A stretch of 64,000 nucleotides of DNA from Embleya sp040605455 (GTDB lineage Bacteria > Actinomycetota > Actinomycetes > Streptomycetales > Streptomycetaceae): positions 62,001 through 126,000 of the forward strand of contig NZ_JBEXCV010000002.1 in assembly GCF_040605455.1 (NCBI RefSeq). Reading direction: 5' to 3'. A model generated the notes under the pieces. The model had not been told where the DNA came from. It made no database searches and saw only the letters and a program-made list of their open reading frames with translations. The translations under genes and the position numbers were made by a program. This document shows, one piece after another, positions 34,740 to 42,637 of the stretch (position 1 is its first letter; each line of letters opens with the position of its first letter).

Positions 34740-35798
34740 ACGCCGAGCGGGAAAAGAACACCCCGCCACCGTCGTCCACTCCGTTCACACCGCCCCCACA
34801 CCCACCTCCCGCCCGGCCACCCGATACGCACCGTCGCGCTACCGCCCGTTCCTCCACCGGCCCCCGGCGACACCACACGCCTCCCGCGCCCGAAGGTCGC
34901 TTGGCCGGCGATTGCGACGGCTCGGGTGAGAGGGACGCGCGGCTCACGCATCCGGGGCCGCGCGGCGGCACGTCGCGCACGAGCGGGGCGGCTGCGTGTC
35001 CGGTCAGAGCGGCCGCCTCATGACTCACACCGCCCGAGGTCTCAGCGTCCCGCCCCCCGAAACCTGCCACCTGCCACCTGCCACCTGCCACCTGCACAGC
35101 GGCTCGCGATCACGAACCGAGCAGGGCGGGTGCGCGTCCCATCGGAGCAGCCCGACGACCTGCAACTCAAACCACCCGAGACCTCCACGGCCCACCGCCC
35201 AAAACCTGCCGGCCGCCACCTCCGTACCACCCGCACAACAACTCGCGATCACGCACCACCTGCCGCGCACCACTCCCGAAGCGCGGCCCCGAGCAACGCC
35301 TCGACCATTCCCCCGCCGCCGTCCGCCGCCCTGCGGCTCCGCGGACCGAAGAACGCGCGGATCGCCAAGCCGCCGGTCCCGGCCCATGGATCAAAGGTCG
35401 TCGTCGTGGATCGGCCGGGCCAGGTCCGCCCTGTCGCCCCCTGCACACCCACCCACACCGCCGGGCCCCCAAGCCCCCAGGCCCCCAAGCGCCGCACCAC
35501 GCCCACGCCCACAGCCAGACCCACACATCCACATCCACACACCGCAGCCGGCATCCAGCTCGGCCACGGCGCCCCCGACCCCACCCCCCATCACCCACAC
35601 GGCCCCGCGCCAACCAACCACCCGACAACCACACCACCGGACACCAACACCCCCAAGGACCAGGGAGATCTCCCTCCGGCAGAGCCCATCCGAAACGCCC
35701 ACCGACCCTCTCGACCATCCAGTCGGGTGGTTGATCAACCGCCCCTCCGCCTAAGCTGCCGCCCGCTCCGCCGTAGGTAGCCACCGGAGGGATCCCCT
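34740..35798. other. non-coding, repeat-bearing region
   Basis: About 1 kb. All frames are His/Pro/Arg/Thr-rich and lack domains or ribosome-binding sites, and the base composition is unusually C-rich on plus (long runs of CCACCC type). The left half contains the decayed duplication at 34980-35250. The right half (35450-35700) is a C/A-rich simple stretch. The promoter of the Mrr-like gene should lie at its right end. Confidence 0.5.
34980..35250. repeat. decayed tandem duplication, about 130 bp
   Basis: Two roughly 130-bp segments share the order GAGC(G/A)GGGCGG, then CGTGTCC/CGCGTCC, a CGGNCAGAGC/ATCGGAGC block, CACCGCCCGAG / ACCACCCGAG, CGAAACCTGCC/CAAAACCTGCC and finally CTCGCGATCACG. 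The first copy also holds a 7-bp microsatellite (CTGCCAC repeated about four times near 35063-35096). It is best read as an old duplication with later slippage. Confidence 0.5.
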
Positions 35799-36359
35799 AT
35801 GCCCCGAACCCCCGTCCACGCCAAACTCCGCGGCCGGGCCATAGTCCTGCTGGTCGTCGTCCCCGCTGTCGCACTGCGCGACCTGTTCGAATTCCTCGGC
35901 ATTACCGGCATCGACGCATGGCTGGCCACCGCCGCCTCCCTGGCCCTCCTGTGCGCAGTCGTACACCTCGCCAACTCGACCCTCGACGACCGCGCCGATC
36001 ACCCGGACGACCGCGACTTCGAACTGCAGATCGCCGATCTCTGCCGCCGCGACGGCCTCCTCGCCGTCCAAGTCGCCCGGGACGCCCACATCAAGGCCTA
36101 CCTCCCCAATGGCAGCCTCGTCCTCATCCGCAGCGGCCCCACCGACCACAAGGTCCACCCCCTGGACCTCCACGACTTCATCGGCACGGCCCACCACGAC
36201 CACCAGGCCGACATCCCGGTATTCATCACCCTCCACGGATTCACCCCGGAGGCCCGCGAGTTCGCCCAGTACCACGGCATCGTCCTACTCGACCAACCAC
36301 GCCTGAACCAATGGCAACAGGGCCACGGCCTGACCACTTTCGTCGGCACCACCCACTGA
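35799..36359 (+). CDS. Mrr-like nuclease fold protein, catalytic site lost
   Basis: 186 aa from ATG 35799 with GGAGG upstream. Two membrane segments come first (VLLVVVPAVALRDLFEFL and WLATAASLALLCAVVHLA), then an Mrr-type restriction-endonuclease fold: FELQIADLCRRDGLLAVQVA, AHIKAYLPNGSLVLIRSGP, VHPLDLHDFIGTAHHDHQAD, PVFITLHGFTPEAREFAQYH and LDQPRLNQW. In active members the third and fourth elements carry GADxxxxxPDG and Q-C/x-K. Here the Asp is His and the QxK core reads RSG, so metal-dependent cleavage is unlikely. It may bind DNA or have been recruited to another role. Confidence 0.75.
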   Translation: MPRTPVHAKLRGRAIVLLVVVPAVALRDLFEFLGITGIDAWLATAASLALLCAVVHLANSTLDDRADHPDDRDFELQIADLCRRDGLLAVQVARDAHIKAYLPNGSLVLIRSGPTDHKVHPLDLHDFIGTAHHDHQADIPVFITLHGFTPEAREFAQYHGIVLLDQPRLNQWQQGHGLTTFVGTTH

Positions 36360-36586
36360 CCCCCACCCCATCCCGGACCCCCAACCCCACGCCCACCGGC
36401 CCGGACCTGCATCACCACCCACCACGTCCCACGATCACGCAATAGCCACCGCTTTGCCCCCGCCGAGTGGCTCAATCCCCCTACGTGCAGTGATCTTACG
36501 AAGACGCTTACGACTCACCCGATCAAGTGCAATGATGCTTCGGATCACGCGTTGAGCACCGAACTCCGAAGATCGCAACTGCGGGG

Positions 36587-37681
36587 GTGGCAGTTTTGGC
36601 CGGACCAAACAAGACCCAACTCCCGGCAACCCTCCTGGCAGCCCTAACCGCCGCCACCCTCCTGACCGGCACCACAGCCTGCTCCGCCGACAAAAAACCC
36701 AAAGATCCAAAAATTAGTCAAGCGTCACCAAAAACGGCAGCTGCGCCACTCCAGCCTCCGTCGGCCTCCAAGAGCGCGATCGCCACGGCACCGCCGATCA
36801 GCGATGCCGAAGGCACCAGCACTTCGCAGAGTTACTTTGAAGCAAGCAAGAAGGCGCGATCGGCGCGCGATGTCCGTGCACTTTCTGAAATCGAAACTGG
36901 CTCATTGCTTGAGATATCCACCGCCCGCCTGGAGCGAATTCTCAAATACGGCGACAACATTGGCAACGACGAAGACCTGGCCACGAACAGCAACATCCAT
37001 GTAGCCGCACCACAAGGAGCGCCTCCCGGAGACAACAGGTGGCTTCTTTCAGTGGGCCGTCAGACGATTGGAAAGCAATCCCGAGGCTCCCTTGGAATTC
37101 TTCGCCAAGAGCAAGGTACCGGCCCCTGGAAGATGTCTTTTCTCGCATTCACAGATGTCGGCAAGGATTTTCCCATCGTCTCCCAGATCGCCACGGCGGA
37201 AGGCAAAGGATCCGGAGCGCCAACGGACATCTACTACGGGGAAGAGATCTGTCGAGATTTCGCAAACTACCTGGACAGCGGTTCAACCACAACAAACTGG
37301 GGACCGAAGGCAAAGGCAGTAATTCAGGAGGATCGCACCAACAAACACAACACAGAAGCACTGGCGAAGGGTGGGGCGGCCACTTTCAAGACCGAAATCC
37401 GAGACGGCGACAAAGTGCCCGCATGGAAAACTTCCGATGGAGGAAAATTGGTCATGTGCACCACACGGTCCTCTTCCAACCTCACGGCCGGATCTACGCC
37501 AATCACGGTTACGAATAGCCAAAGTTTCCAAAATCTGAACGGCAGAACCACCAAGTGGAAGACCCTGAATGTAGTCAACGTCGGCATGACGGTTTTCAAG
37601 GTCCCGGCAACATCGGATTCTCCGATTGACATCGTTGCCGACTCCGTTCGTTCGCTTTCAACCGACGGCACCCCGGCCTGA
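36587..37681 (+). CDS. putative lipoprotein in low-GC island
   Basis: 364 aa from GTG 36587. A signal sequence (TLLAALTAATLLTGTTAC) ends in a Cys, so it is probably a lipoprotein, although the residues before Cys are a weak lipobox. A Lys/Ser/Ala/Pro-rich linker follows, then an alpha/beta domain (SYFEASKKARSARDVRALSE, RLERILKYGDN, KGSGAPTDIYYGEEICRDFA, ending PIDIVADSVRSL). Codon third positions are visibly less G/C-rich than in neighbours, suggesting recent acquisition. It sits 48 bases upstream of another exported-protein gene and may be its partner. Confidence 0.75.
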   Translation: MAVLAGPNKTQLPATLLAALTAATLLTGTTACSADKKPKDPKISQASPKTAAAPLQPPSASKSAIATAPPISDAEGTSTSQSYFEASKKARSARDVRALSEIETGSLLEISTARLERILKYGDNIGNDEDLATNSNIHVAAPQGAPPGDNRWLLSVGRQTIGKQSRGSLGILRQEQGTGPWKMSFLAFTDVGKDFPIVSQIATAEGKGSGAPTDIYYGEEICRDFANYLDSGSTTTNWGPKAKAVIQEDRTNKHNTEALAKGGAATFKTEIRDGDKVPAWKTSDGGKLVMCTTRSSSNLTAGSTPITVTNSQSFQNLNGRTTKWKTLNVVNVGMTVFKVPATSDSPIDIVADSVRSLSTDGTPA

Positions 37682-37729
37682 CTCTTTTATAATCTGCTGC
37701 ACCCCGAAGATGCTCGTCAGGGAGGATTC

Positions 37730-38533
37730 ATGAATAGATCGAAAGTTCTACGAAGCGTCGCCTTGGCCTGCACTGTAGGTGCCGCCAGTGCCATGCTATT
37801 GCTCCCGAGGGCATCTGCAGGGGTAACGAACTGTGGCGACCTCATCATTTGCATCGAAGTGCCGGGGCCCGGTGGAACGACCGGAGGAGGAGCGGGTGGT
37901 ACTAGTAATGGCGGCGGCGGTTCAACCGGAGGGGGCGGCAGCGGCGAACCAGGATTCACTCAGGGCAACGGGGAACACACTGCCGTAGGAGATACGACCT
38001 CCACCGGCAGCACCGGAGGCAATGCTCCGCAACCGCAAACCCCTACCGACGCTGAAGTAGCGACTCTAGCCATGGCTCAGCTCGAACTTCGAAAGCCCAT
38101 CGTACATATGACCCCAGAAGCCGGGAACCTCGGACTCGTCGGGCTACCGGTGTGGCTGTGGATTGATTCGACCGACCCACATCGATGGTCTCGGGAGGGG
38201 ATCTCCAAAACGGTGACCGAGCGAGGTGTAACCGTTACGGCCACCGCCCGCTCATCATATGTCTCATGGTCAATGGGAGACGGCTCCACTGTAACTTGCG
38301 ATAAGCCCGGCACTAAATACGACCCATCCTCTCCTCGCACCTCGTCCCCCGATTGCGGCTACATATATAGAAGCACTTCCGGGGGTCAATCCAAGAATCG
38401 CTTTACGGTCACAGCCACGGTCCACTGGGAAGCCAGCTACGTAGGCGCTGATGGCGTGATCCACGTTCTCCCGAACATGGCGGGTGAGACCAGCACTACT
38501 GCTCGCGTGGGTGAGCTCCAAGTCGTCAACTAG
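37730..38533 (+). CDS. exported protein with Gly-rich linker
   Basis: 267 aa from ATG 37730, preceded by GGGAGG. Signal peptide MNRSKVLRSVALACTVGAAS to about residue 30, a Gly/Ser/Thr-rich linker (to about 100), then a conserved-looking domain LVGLPVWLWIDSTD, TVTATARSSYVSWSMGDGST, VTCDKPGTKYDPSSPRTSSP and DCGYIYRSTSGG. The order matches secreted Streptomyces proteins usually annotated ATP/GTP-binding protein (recall; the name has no biochemical basis that I know). Same lower-GC codon use as the preceding lipoprotein gene. The pair ends next to an IS5 remnant. Confidence 0.75.
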   Translation: MNRSKVLRSVALACTVGAASAMLLLPRASAGVTNCGDLIICIEVPGPGGTTGGGAGGTSNGGGGSTGGGGSGEPGFTQGNGEHTAVGDTTSTGSTGGNAPQPQTPTDAEVATLAMAQLELRKPIVHMTPEAGNLGLVGLPVWLWIDSTDPHRWSREGISKTVTERGVTVTATARSSYVSWSMGDGSTVTCDKPGTKYDPSSPRTSSPDCGYIYRSTSGGQSKNRFTVTATVHWEASYVGADGVIHVLPNMAGETSTTARVGELQVVN

Positions 38534-38650
38534 CCAACCCGAACAATGCAACAGGAAAGTCGAGGGTGTACGTTTCATTCGGTTTTCACGTAGCACCACT
38601 CAAAATGGACCTGCGGTTCGGTAAAGCGCTTGGGCCTGGAGCGCGTCGGA

Positions 38651-39165
38651 TCATGTGCGGAGCCAGACGATGAGAGCTGCAAAGACGACAATGCCGTGGA
38701 ACACGTAGCCACGATTGTCGTAACGCTTTGCGACGGCACGGAACTGTTTGAGTCGGCTGGACGCCCGCTCGATGGTGTGGCGTTTCGGGTATCGCTCGGG
38801 GTCGAACCCGGCCGGTCGTCCTCCGGTGGCATCTCACCAACGACGGTTTGCGACCTGGTCATCGGGCTCGGGAATCGTGTGTCGGAACTTGCGTCGCCAC
38901 AGGTGGGGACGGTTCTCCCGCGAGCTGCAGGCCTTGTCCATGCTGACGCTGTCCGGTCGGGTGCGGGGGCGGCCCGGCCGACGCGCGGCACACGCACCGC
39001 TTCCAGTACGGCCACGAACTGCGGGATGTCGCCGTTTTGACCGGTCGTCAGGACCAGGGAAGGAGAACTTCGTGGTGAACCCTGCCCCGGGAACCGCCGA
39101 GTTGCTCGCACCCATGCGCTGCGGCCGCTCGCCGCCGACCTGGACACCATTTCCGCCGCGACCAA
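38651..39165 (-). pseudogene. IS5-family transposase remnant
   Basis: Translation of the minus strand recovers the C-terminal half of an IS5-family transposase, but in three different frames. In order: VLTTGQNGDIPQFVAVLEAV, then GRPRTRPDSVSMDKACSSRE...FRHTIPEPDDQVANRRW with an in-frame TGA, then GGRPAGFDPERYPKRHTIER...RYDNRGYVFHGIVVFAALIV, ending WLRT at 38651. At least two frameshifts and a stop are needed, and the N-terminal half and terminal repeats are gone. It is an inactive insertion-sequence fossil at the edge of the lower-GC island. Confidence 0.8.
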
Positions 39166-39435
39166 GGCAGCACCGGCCCGCCTGCGTCACCGACCATGGG
39201 GGCCGAGCTCGTCGCGAGCGGTCCGAGCCCCGCACCTGCCGAAATCCTCCGTCGGCGCCCCGCCCACACAGGTCCGTTCGCTGCCGACTCGGATCGACCT
39301 ACCGCCCGGCGCGCACCGCCTGACACCCACCCCCGCCACCCCGCACCCGGCACGCGTTGCCGACCTCCCACCGCCCGGCGCGCCCACCACCCCGTATCCG
39401 TTCGCCCCCGCCGCTCCCCTCGCTTGAATCAGCCC

Positions 39436-39974
39436 GTGGACACTTCCCTGTGGGACCTGCTGCCCGAGCGAGTCCGCGACACCGTGGACGAACGCGTCCT
39501 GAACGACGAGCAATTCGCCGCCGTCACGACCATGTGGGCAACCGCGCGCGCGGCATCCCGGCGGAGCAATTCCCGGGCCGGCACCCCACGCTGGACGGTT
39601 GCCAACTCGCCGTCCTCGGCCGATTTCGGATACTCGCCGACCGCGTCGTCCAGCGCCCGGAACCGCCGCGCGACGTTGTCGGCCTCGCCGCCGAGGTGCG
39701 TTCGCATTCGGGTCGGCTCGCCGCGATCGAGGCGGTCTGGGACGGCGACACCAGCGGCCCGTTCGTCTGCCTGGTCGCCGTGCATGACGATCCGCCCGCC
39801 GATCAGGAACTGGCGCTGATCCCGCACGGTGGCGACATTCGGCTCCTCAACGGCGCCCTACCGCCCTGGCCGGAGGCAGTCGAGGCGGACCGAACCGGCC
39901 GGGCACTCGCCGCAATGTCCGGCGCACCTTTCCATTTCGCCTCGCCCGAGACTCCGGACGACCTGGCTCCGTGA
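39436..39974 (+). pseudogene. hypothetical gene with frameshift
   Basis: The first 39 codons from GTG 39436 read VDTSLWDLLPERVRDTVDER and then ...QFAAVTTMWATARA. The sensible continuation, GIPAEQFPGRHPTLDG to GAPFHFASPETPDDLAP at 39974, is in another frame. The switch falls in a run of alternating GC (CGCGCGCG near 39549-39556), as expected from a 2-base slip. Either the gene is broken or the assembly is wrong there. The repaired product would be about 180 aa. It has no named domain (segments FVCLVAVHDDPPADQELALI and HGGDIRLLNGALPPWP are visible). Confidence 0.6.
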
Positions 39975-40075
39975 TGGCGTGAGGCGTCCTGAACCGCACG
40001 GACCACGTCGAGTTCAGGGTCGAGCCAACGAACAGGCGCGGCCGCCGTGGATGGTGCACAAGCCCGAACGTGTTG

Positions 40076-40720
40076 TCAGCGGACGTTCCACCCCATCGTC
40101 GTGGCGAGCGTCGCGGCCTGCTCCAGGCTGATCGTCGCGCCCTTGAGTTCTACCGTCAGCGGGTCGAGCGAGGACAGATCACTGCCGCGCAGGTCGGCGC
40201 CGGTCAGCTTGGAACCGTGCAACATCGCGCCGGACAGGTCACAACCGGTCACCGTCGCCTTCTCCAGACGCGCGGCGGTCAGATCCGCCTCGCGCATCCG
40301 GACGCCATGGAAGCCGGCCTGGCGCAGGTCGGCGCCGGGCAGCCCGACAAACGACCAATCCCCGCCCGAGATCTCGAACAGGGTGTAGGTGCACTGTTGG
40401 AACAGGCTGCCGACCAGCTTGCAGTCGGTGAACCGGGTGTCGAAGAACGTGCAGCGCTTGAACGTGCAGTTCGTGAACGCCGCGCCGGCGTGCCGCGACG
40501 CGTTGAACGCGACCCCGGCGAAGGTGCACTCGTCGAAGACCGCCCCCTCGTCCACCACCTCGGTCCAGTCGGTGTCCAGGAACGAGTAGCGCGTGTACTT
40601 CGTGGTCTCCGTCAGCGACCTCCCGTACCAGTCCTCGTTCCGGATCACGAGCCCCTCGTCGGGAATCGGCGGATCGGACGAAACGGGATCGATGTCGGTG
40701 CGGGTGGGTCGAATGGCCAT
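40076..40720 (-). CDS. pentapeptide-repeat protein
   Basis: 214 aa from ATG 40720. An N-terminal 50 residues is followed by a right-handed quadrilateral-helix repeat of A(D/N)LxX type: CTFAGVAF, CTFKRCTFFDTRFTDCKLVG, then GADLRQAGFHGVRMREADLT, CDLSGAMLHGSKLTGADLRG, SDLSSLDPLTVELKGATI. Such proteins are soluble DNA-mimicking or scaffold proteins; some protect gyrase from toxins, but most have no known role. No partner gene adjoins and there is no signal peptide. Confidence 0.85.
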   Translation of the reverse strand: MAIRPTRTDIDPVSSDPPIPDEGLVIRNEDWYGRSLTETTKYTRYSFLDTDWTEVVDEGAVFDECTFAGVAFNASRHAGAAFTNCTFKRCTFFDTRFTDCKLVGSLFQQCTYTLFEISGGDWSFVGLPGADLRQAGFHGVRMREADLTAARLEKATVTGCDLSGAMLHGSKLTGADLRGSDLSSLDPLTVELKGATISLEQAATLATTMGWNVR

Positions 40721-40901
40721 CCCTCCATTCAACACGCCGGCTCCGACATCCGCCGGATCGCAGCCCCGACCATCCAGCCCCGACCATCCAGCCCCGGGCC
40801 GCCCGGCCATTCGGCCCAAGGCATCCCAACCGCCCGGTCCGCCACCACGCGCGCGCCCCGACCCGACTCACCGATCCGCCCCGACCCGGCCGGCCGGCCG
40901 G

Positions 40902-41384
40902 CTACGCTCCGTCCACGACGAAGCGAAAACCCAACGCGTCCAGGAAGGCCCGCAGCAGCTCGTCCGGCGTGCCCTCCGCACGCAGCGTGGTGTCCAGGGC
41001 GGCCTCGTCCGGTGTGAGCCCCGCCTCGCGAGCCCAGGCGACGGCACGCGGGACCACCCGTTCCGGTGGCGGGCCGAGTTCCGGGTCGAGCGCGTACGAT
41101 CTGGCCGCACGCGGCGCCAGCGCGCAATGCCAGACCTCGCCACCGCGCGGGCTCTGCGCGTCGATCATCGCGAAGTGGCCGGACACCACATCGGCGGTCA
41201 ACACCGGCGCGTCCGTGTCCGCCATCAACGACGGACCCGGATCCAGCCCCGACGAAAGCAGCAGAACCTGCCAGTCGCCGTCGTGAGCCGACCAACGTGG
41301 TTCGCCTCCGGCCTGCTGTACGGCCGGCAATTCCAGCAGGGGCCACGCCGATCGGGCGACGACATATACACCGAAGCTACCCAT
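40902..41384 (-). CDS. hypothetical protein, 160 aa
   Basis: ATG 41384 to the stop at 40902. The protein begins GSFGVYVVARSAWPLLELPA and has an alpha/beta pattern with DGDWQVLLLSSG, VLTADVVSGHFAMIDAQS and a C-terminal DELLRAFLDALGFRFVVDGA. No signal peptide, membrane helix or recognisable active-site motif. Strong G/C third positions support coding. It is alone on the minus strand, with the pentapeptide gene 181 bases downstream. Confidence 0.7.
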   Translation of the reverse strand: MGSFGVYVVARSAWPLLELPAVQQAGGEPRWSAHDGDWQVLLLSSGLDPGPSLMADTDAPVLTADVVSGHFAMIDAQSPRGGEVWHCALAPRAARSYALDPELGPPPERVVPRAVAWAREAGLTPDEAALDTTLRAEGTPDELLRAFLDALGFRFVVDGA

Positions 41385-41482
41385 CGCGCCCCAGCATAGG
41401 ACCCGTCGGGCGAACCTCGTATCCCTTTGCCCCGAGCCCCGACCACCTGTACCGCTTCGATCCCGCGTGAGAGCGTGGACGG

Positions 41483-42226
41483 ATGGACATTGCCGCTCAC
41501 CTCGACCTCCTGCGCGCCGACGGCGAGTTGCTCGCCCGTACGACCGAGCGCACCGGCTTGGACGCGCCCGTGCCGAGTTGCCCCGATTGGCGGATCCGGG
41601 ACCTGCTCGCGCACCTGGGCGGCGTGCATCGTTGGGCCGCGTTCGTCGTGCGATCGGGCAGCATCACGCGCCCGAGCCGAGAGGATACGGCTGCCCTCTT
41701 TCAGGCCCCGGGCGACGACGAACTGCTCGAGTGGTACCGGACCACACACGCGGACCTGCTGAAGACCCTCACCACGGCCGCCCCGGACACCCGGGCATGG
41801 ACCTTCTTCGAGGCACCGTCCACGATCGCCTTCTGGGCCCGGCGCCAAGCGCACGAGACCGCCGTACACCGCGTCGATGTCGAACTCGCAGCCGGCCTAT
41901 CGTCCGCCGTACCTGCGGACTTCGCCGCGGATGGGATCGACGAGTTGCTGACCGGCTTCCTGTCCCGGCCCGGGCGCAACCTCGTTGCCGACCCGCCGTT
42001 GAGCATCGCGATCGTCCCGAACGACAACGCCGCCGCGTGGACCATGCGGATCGCCACCGACGGTCGGCAGGTGGAGTCGGGTGCCGGTCCCGCCGACCTC
42101 ACCGTCTCGGGCCCCGCCGAGAACCTGTACCTGCTCCTGTGGAATCGGGCCGACACCACCGGCTGCCTACTCGAAGGGGACCCGGACGTCCTGTTCCGTT
42201 GGCGCGAGTTGGCAACCGTGGATTGA
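41483..42226 (+). CDS. mycothiol-dependent maleylpyruvate isomerase family protein
   Basis: 247 aa from ATG 41483. DinB-like four-helix metal-binding domain: CPDWRIRDLLAHLGGVHRWA with the first metal His, and AHETAVHRVDVE carrying the HExxxHxxD-type ligands, then the C-terminal SCP2-like beta domain (SIAIVPNDNAAAWTMRIATD and NLYLLLWNRAD). Members use mycothiol as a cofactor; the true substrate of most, including this one, is unknown. It is followed after 25 bases by a strong hairpin terminator. Confidence 0.85.
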   Translation: MDIAAHLDLLRADGELLARTTERTGLDAPVPSCPDWRIRDLLAHLGGVHRWAAFVVRSGSITRPSREDTAALFQAPGDDELLEWYRTTHADLLKTLTTAAPDTRAWTFFEAPSTIAFWARRQAHETAVHRVDVELAAGLSSAVPADFAADGIDELLTGFLSRPGRNLVADPPLSIAIVPNDNAAAWTMRIATDGRQVESGAGPADLTVSGPAENLYLLLWNRADTTGCLLEGDPDVLFRWRELATVD

Positions 42227-42251
42227 TTCGGCTCGATACCCGGAATTGGTA

Positions 42252-42284
42252 GGCCTCCGCGGGTCTAGCCTGCCCGCGGAGGCC
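42252..42284. terminator. strong bidirectional hairpin
   Basis: 12-bp perfect stem GGCCTCCGCGGG / CCCGCGGAGGCC with a 9-base loop, 25 bases after the isomerase-family gene stop. It also marks the downstream (left) edge of the minus-strand tRNA-like region. Confidence 0.75.
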
Positions 42285-42337
42285 CGCTGTGCCACCCGAT
42301 CGGGCACGCCGGCACATTTAAGGACCAGGGTCGTCTT

Positions 42338-42418
42338 GAAAGTCGTCGCGTTCTACCATTGAACTACCAGGCCACGAGCGGCCCGGGCTGGAGTCGAACC
42401 AGCAACCGACGACTGGAG
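42338..42418 (-). tRNA. permuted tRNA-like sequence 2, possibly tRNA-Gly(UCC)-like
   Basis: On the minus strand the 3' half comes first: AGTCGTCGGTT, T-arm GCTGGTTCGACTCCAGC and acceptor CCGGGCC (42380-42386) plus one base. A 5-base spacer follows, then the 5' half: acceptor GGCCTGG (42367-42373), TA, D-arm GTTCAATGGTAGAAC, and GCGACGACT. The halves pair with each other: GGCCTGG with CCGGGCC (one G-U) and CGACGAC with GTCGTCG. The D-arm equals that of actinobacterial tRNA-Gly(UCC) as I recall it, and joining the loop ends could give CT-TCC-AG. No intact tRNA can be folded in linear order. Two extra bases beside the D-arm and a short variable loop are unusual. Confidence 0.5.
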
Positions 42419-42478
42419 CCCCGTCCGGTCGATCCGGCGATGGGTGGCGATGCTGAGTCTGGAGCAAGAGTCTGAGAT

Positions 42479-42566
42479 TGATCGCGGGCTGCCTCTGCCG
42501 TATTGGGCCATCCCGGCTCGTGGTGCCGGGAGGAGGATTCGAACCCCCACCGTTACCCGCGTTCGT
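42479..42566 (-). tRNA. permuted tRNA-like sequence 1, CCA encoded
   Basis: Minus strand, 3' half first: CGCGGGT (42555-42561), AACGGT, T-arm GGGGGTTCGAATCCTCC, acceptor TCCCGGC, discriminator A and encoded CCA. After CGA comes the 5' half: acceptor GCCGGGA (42511-42517), TG, a D-arm GCCCAATACGGCAGAGGC, A, and GCCCGCG (42483-42489) followed by AT. GCCGGGA pairs perfectly with TCCCGGC, and GCCCGCG with CGCGGGT (one G-U). So three helices of a tRNA are complementary only if the two halves are joined in permuted order. The anticodon cannot be fixed because the joint would fall inside the loop. An alternative is decay of tandem tRNA genes. Confidence 0.5.
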
Positions 42567-42604
42567 CACGACAAGCTTCAGTTTCAGCTTGCGCTCCTCG
42601 CGCA

Positions 42605-42626
42605 CCCCCGACCCTCCGGTCGGGGG
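42605..42626 (-). terminator. hairpin terminator after DUF7873-like gene
   Basis: 9-bp perfect stem CCCCCGACC / GGTCGGGGG with a 4-base CTCC loop, 12 bases beyond the minus-strand stop at 42638. It separates that gene from the tRNA-like sequences. Confidence 0.75.
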
Positions 42627-42637
42627 ATTCTCGAATG

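Noticed and set aside
42300..42600. Ordinary tRNA genes
   Set aside because: D-arms and T-arms are present, but no stretch folds as a linear tRNA because the anticodon and acceptor strands pair only across permuted halves.
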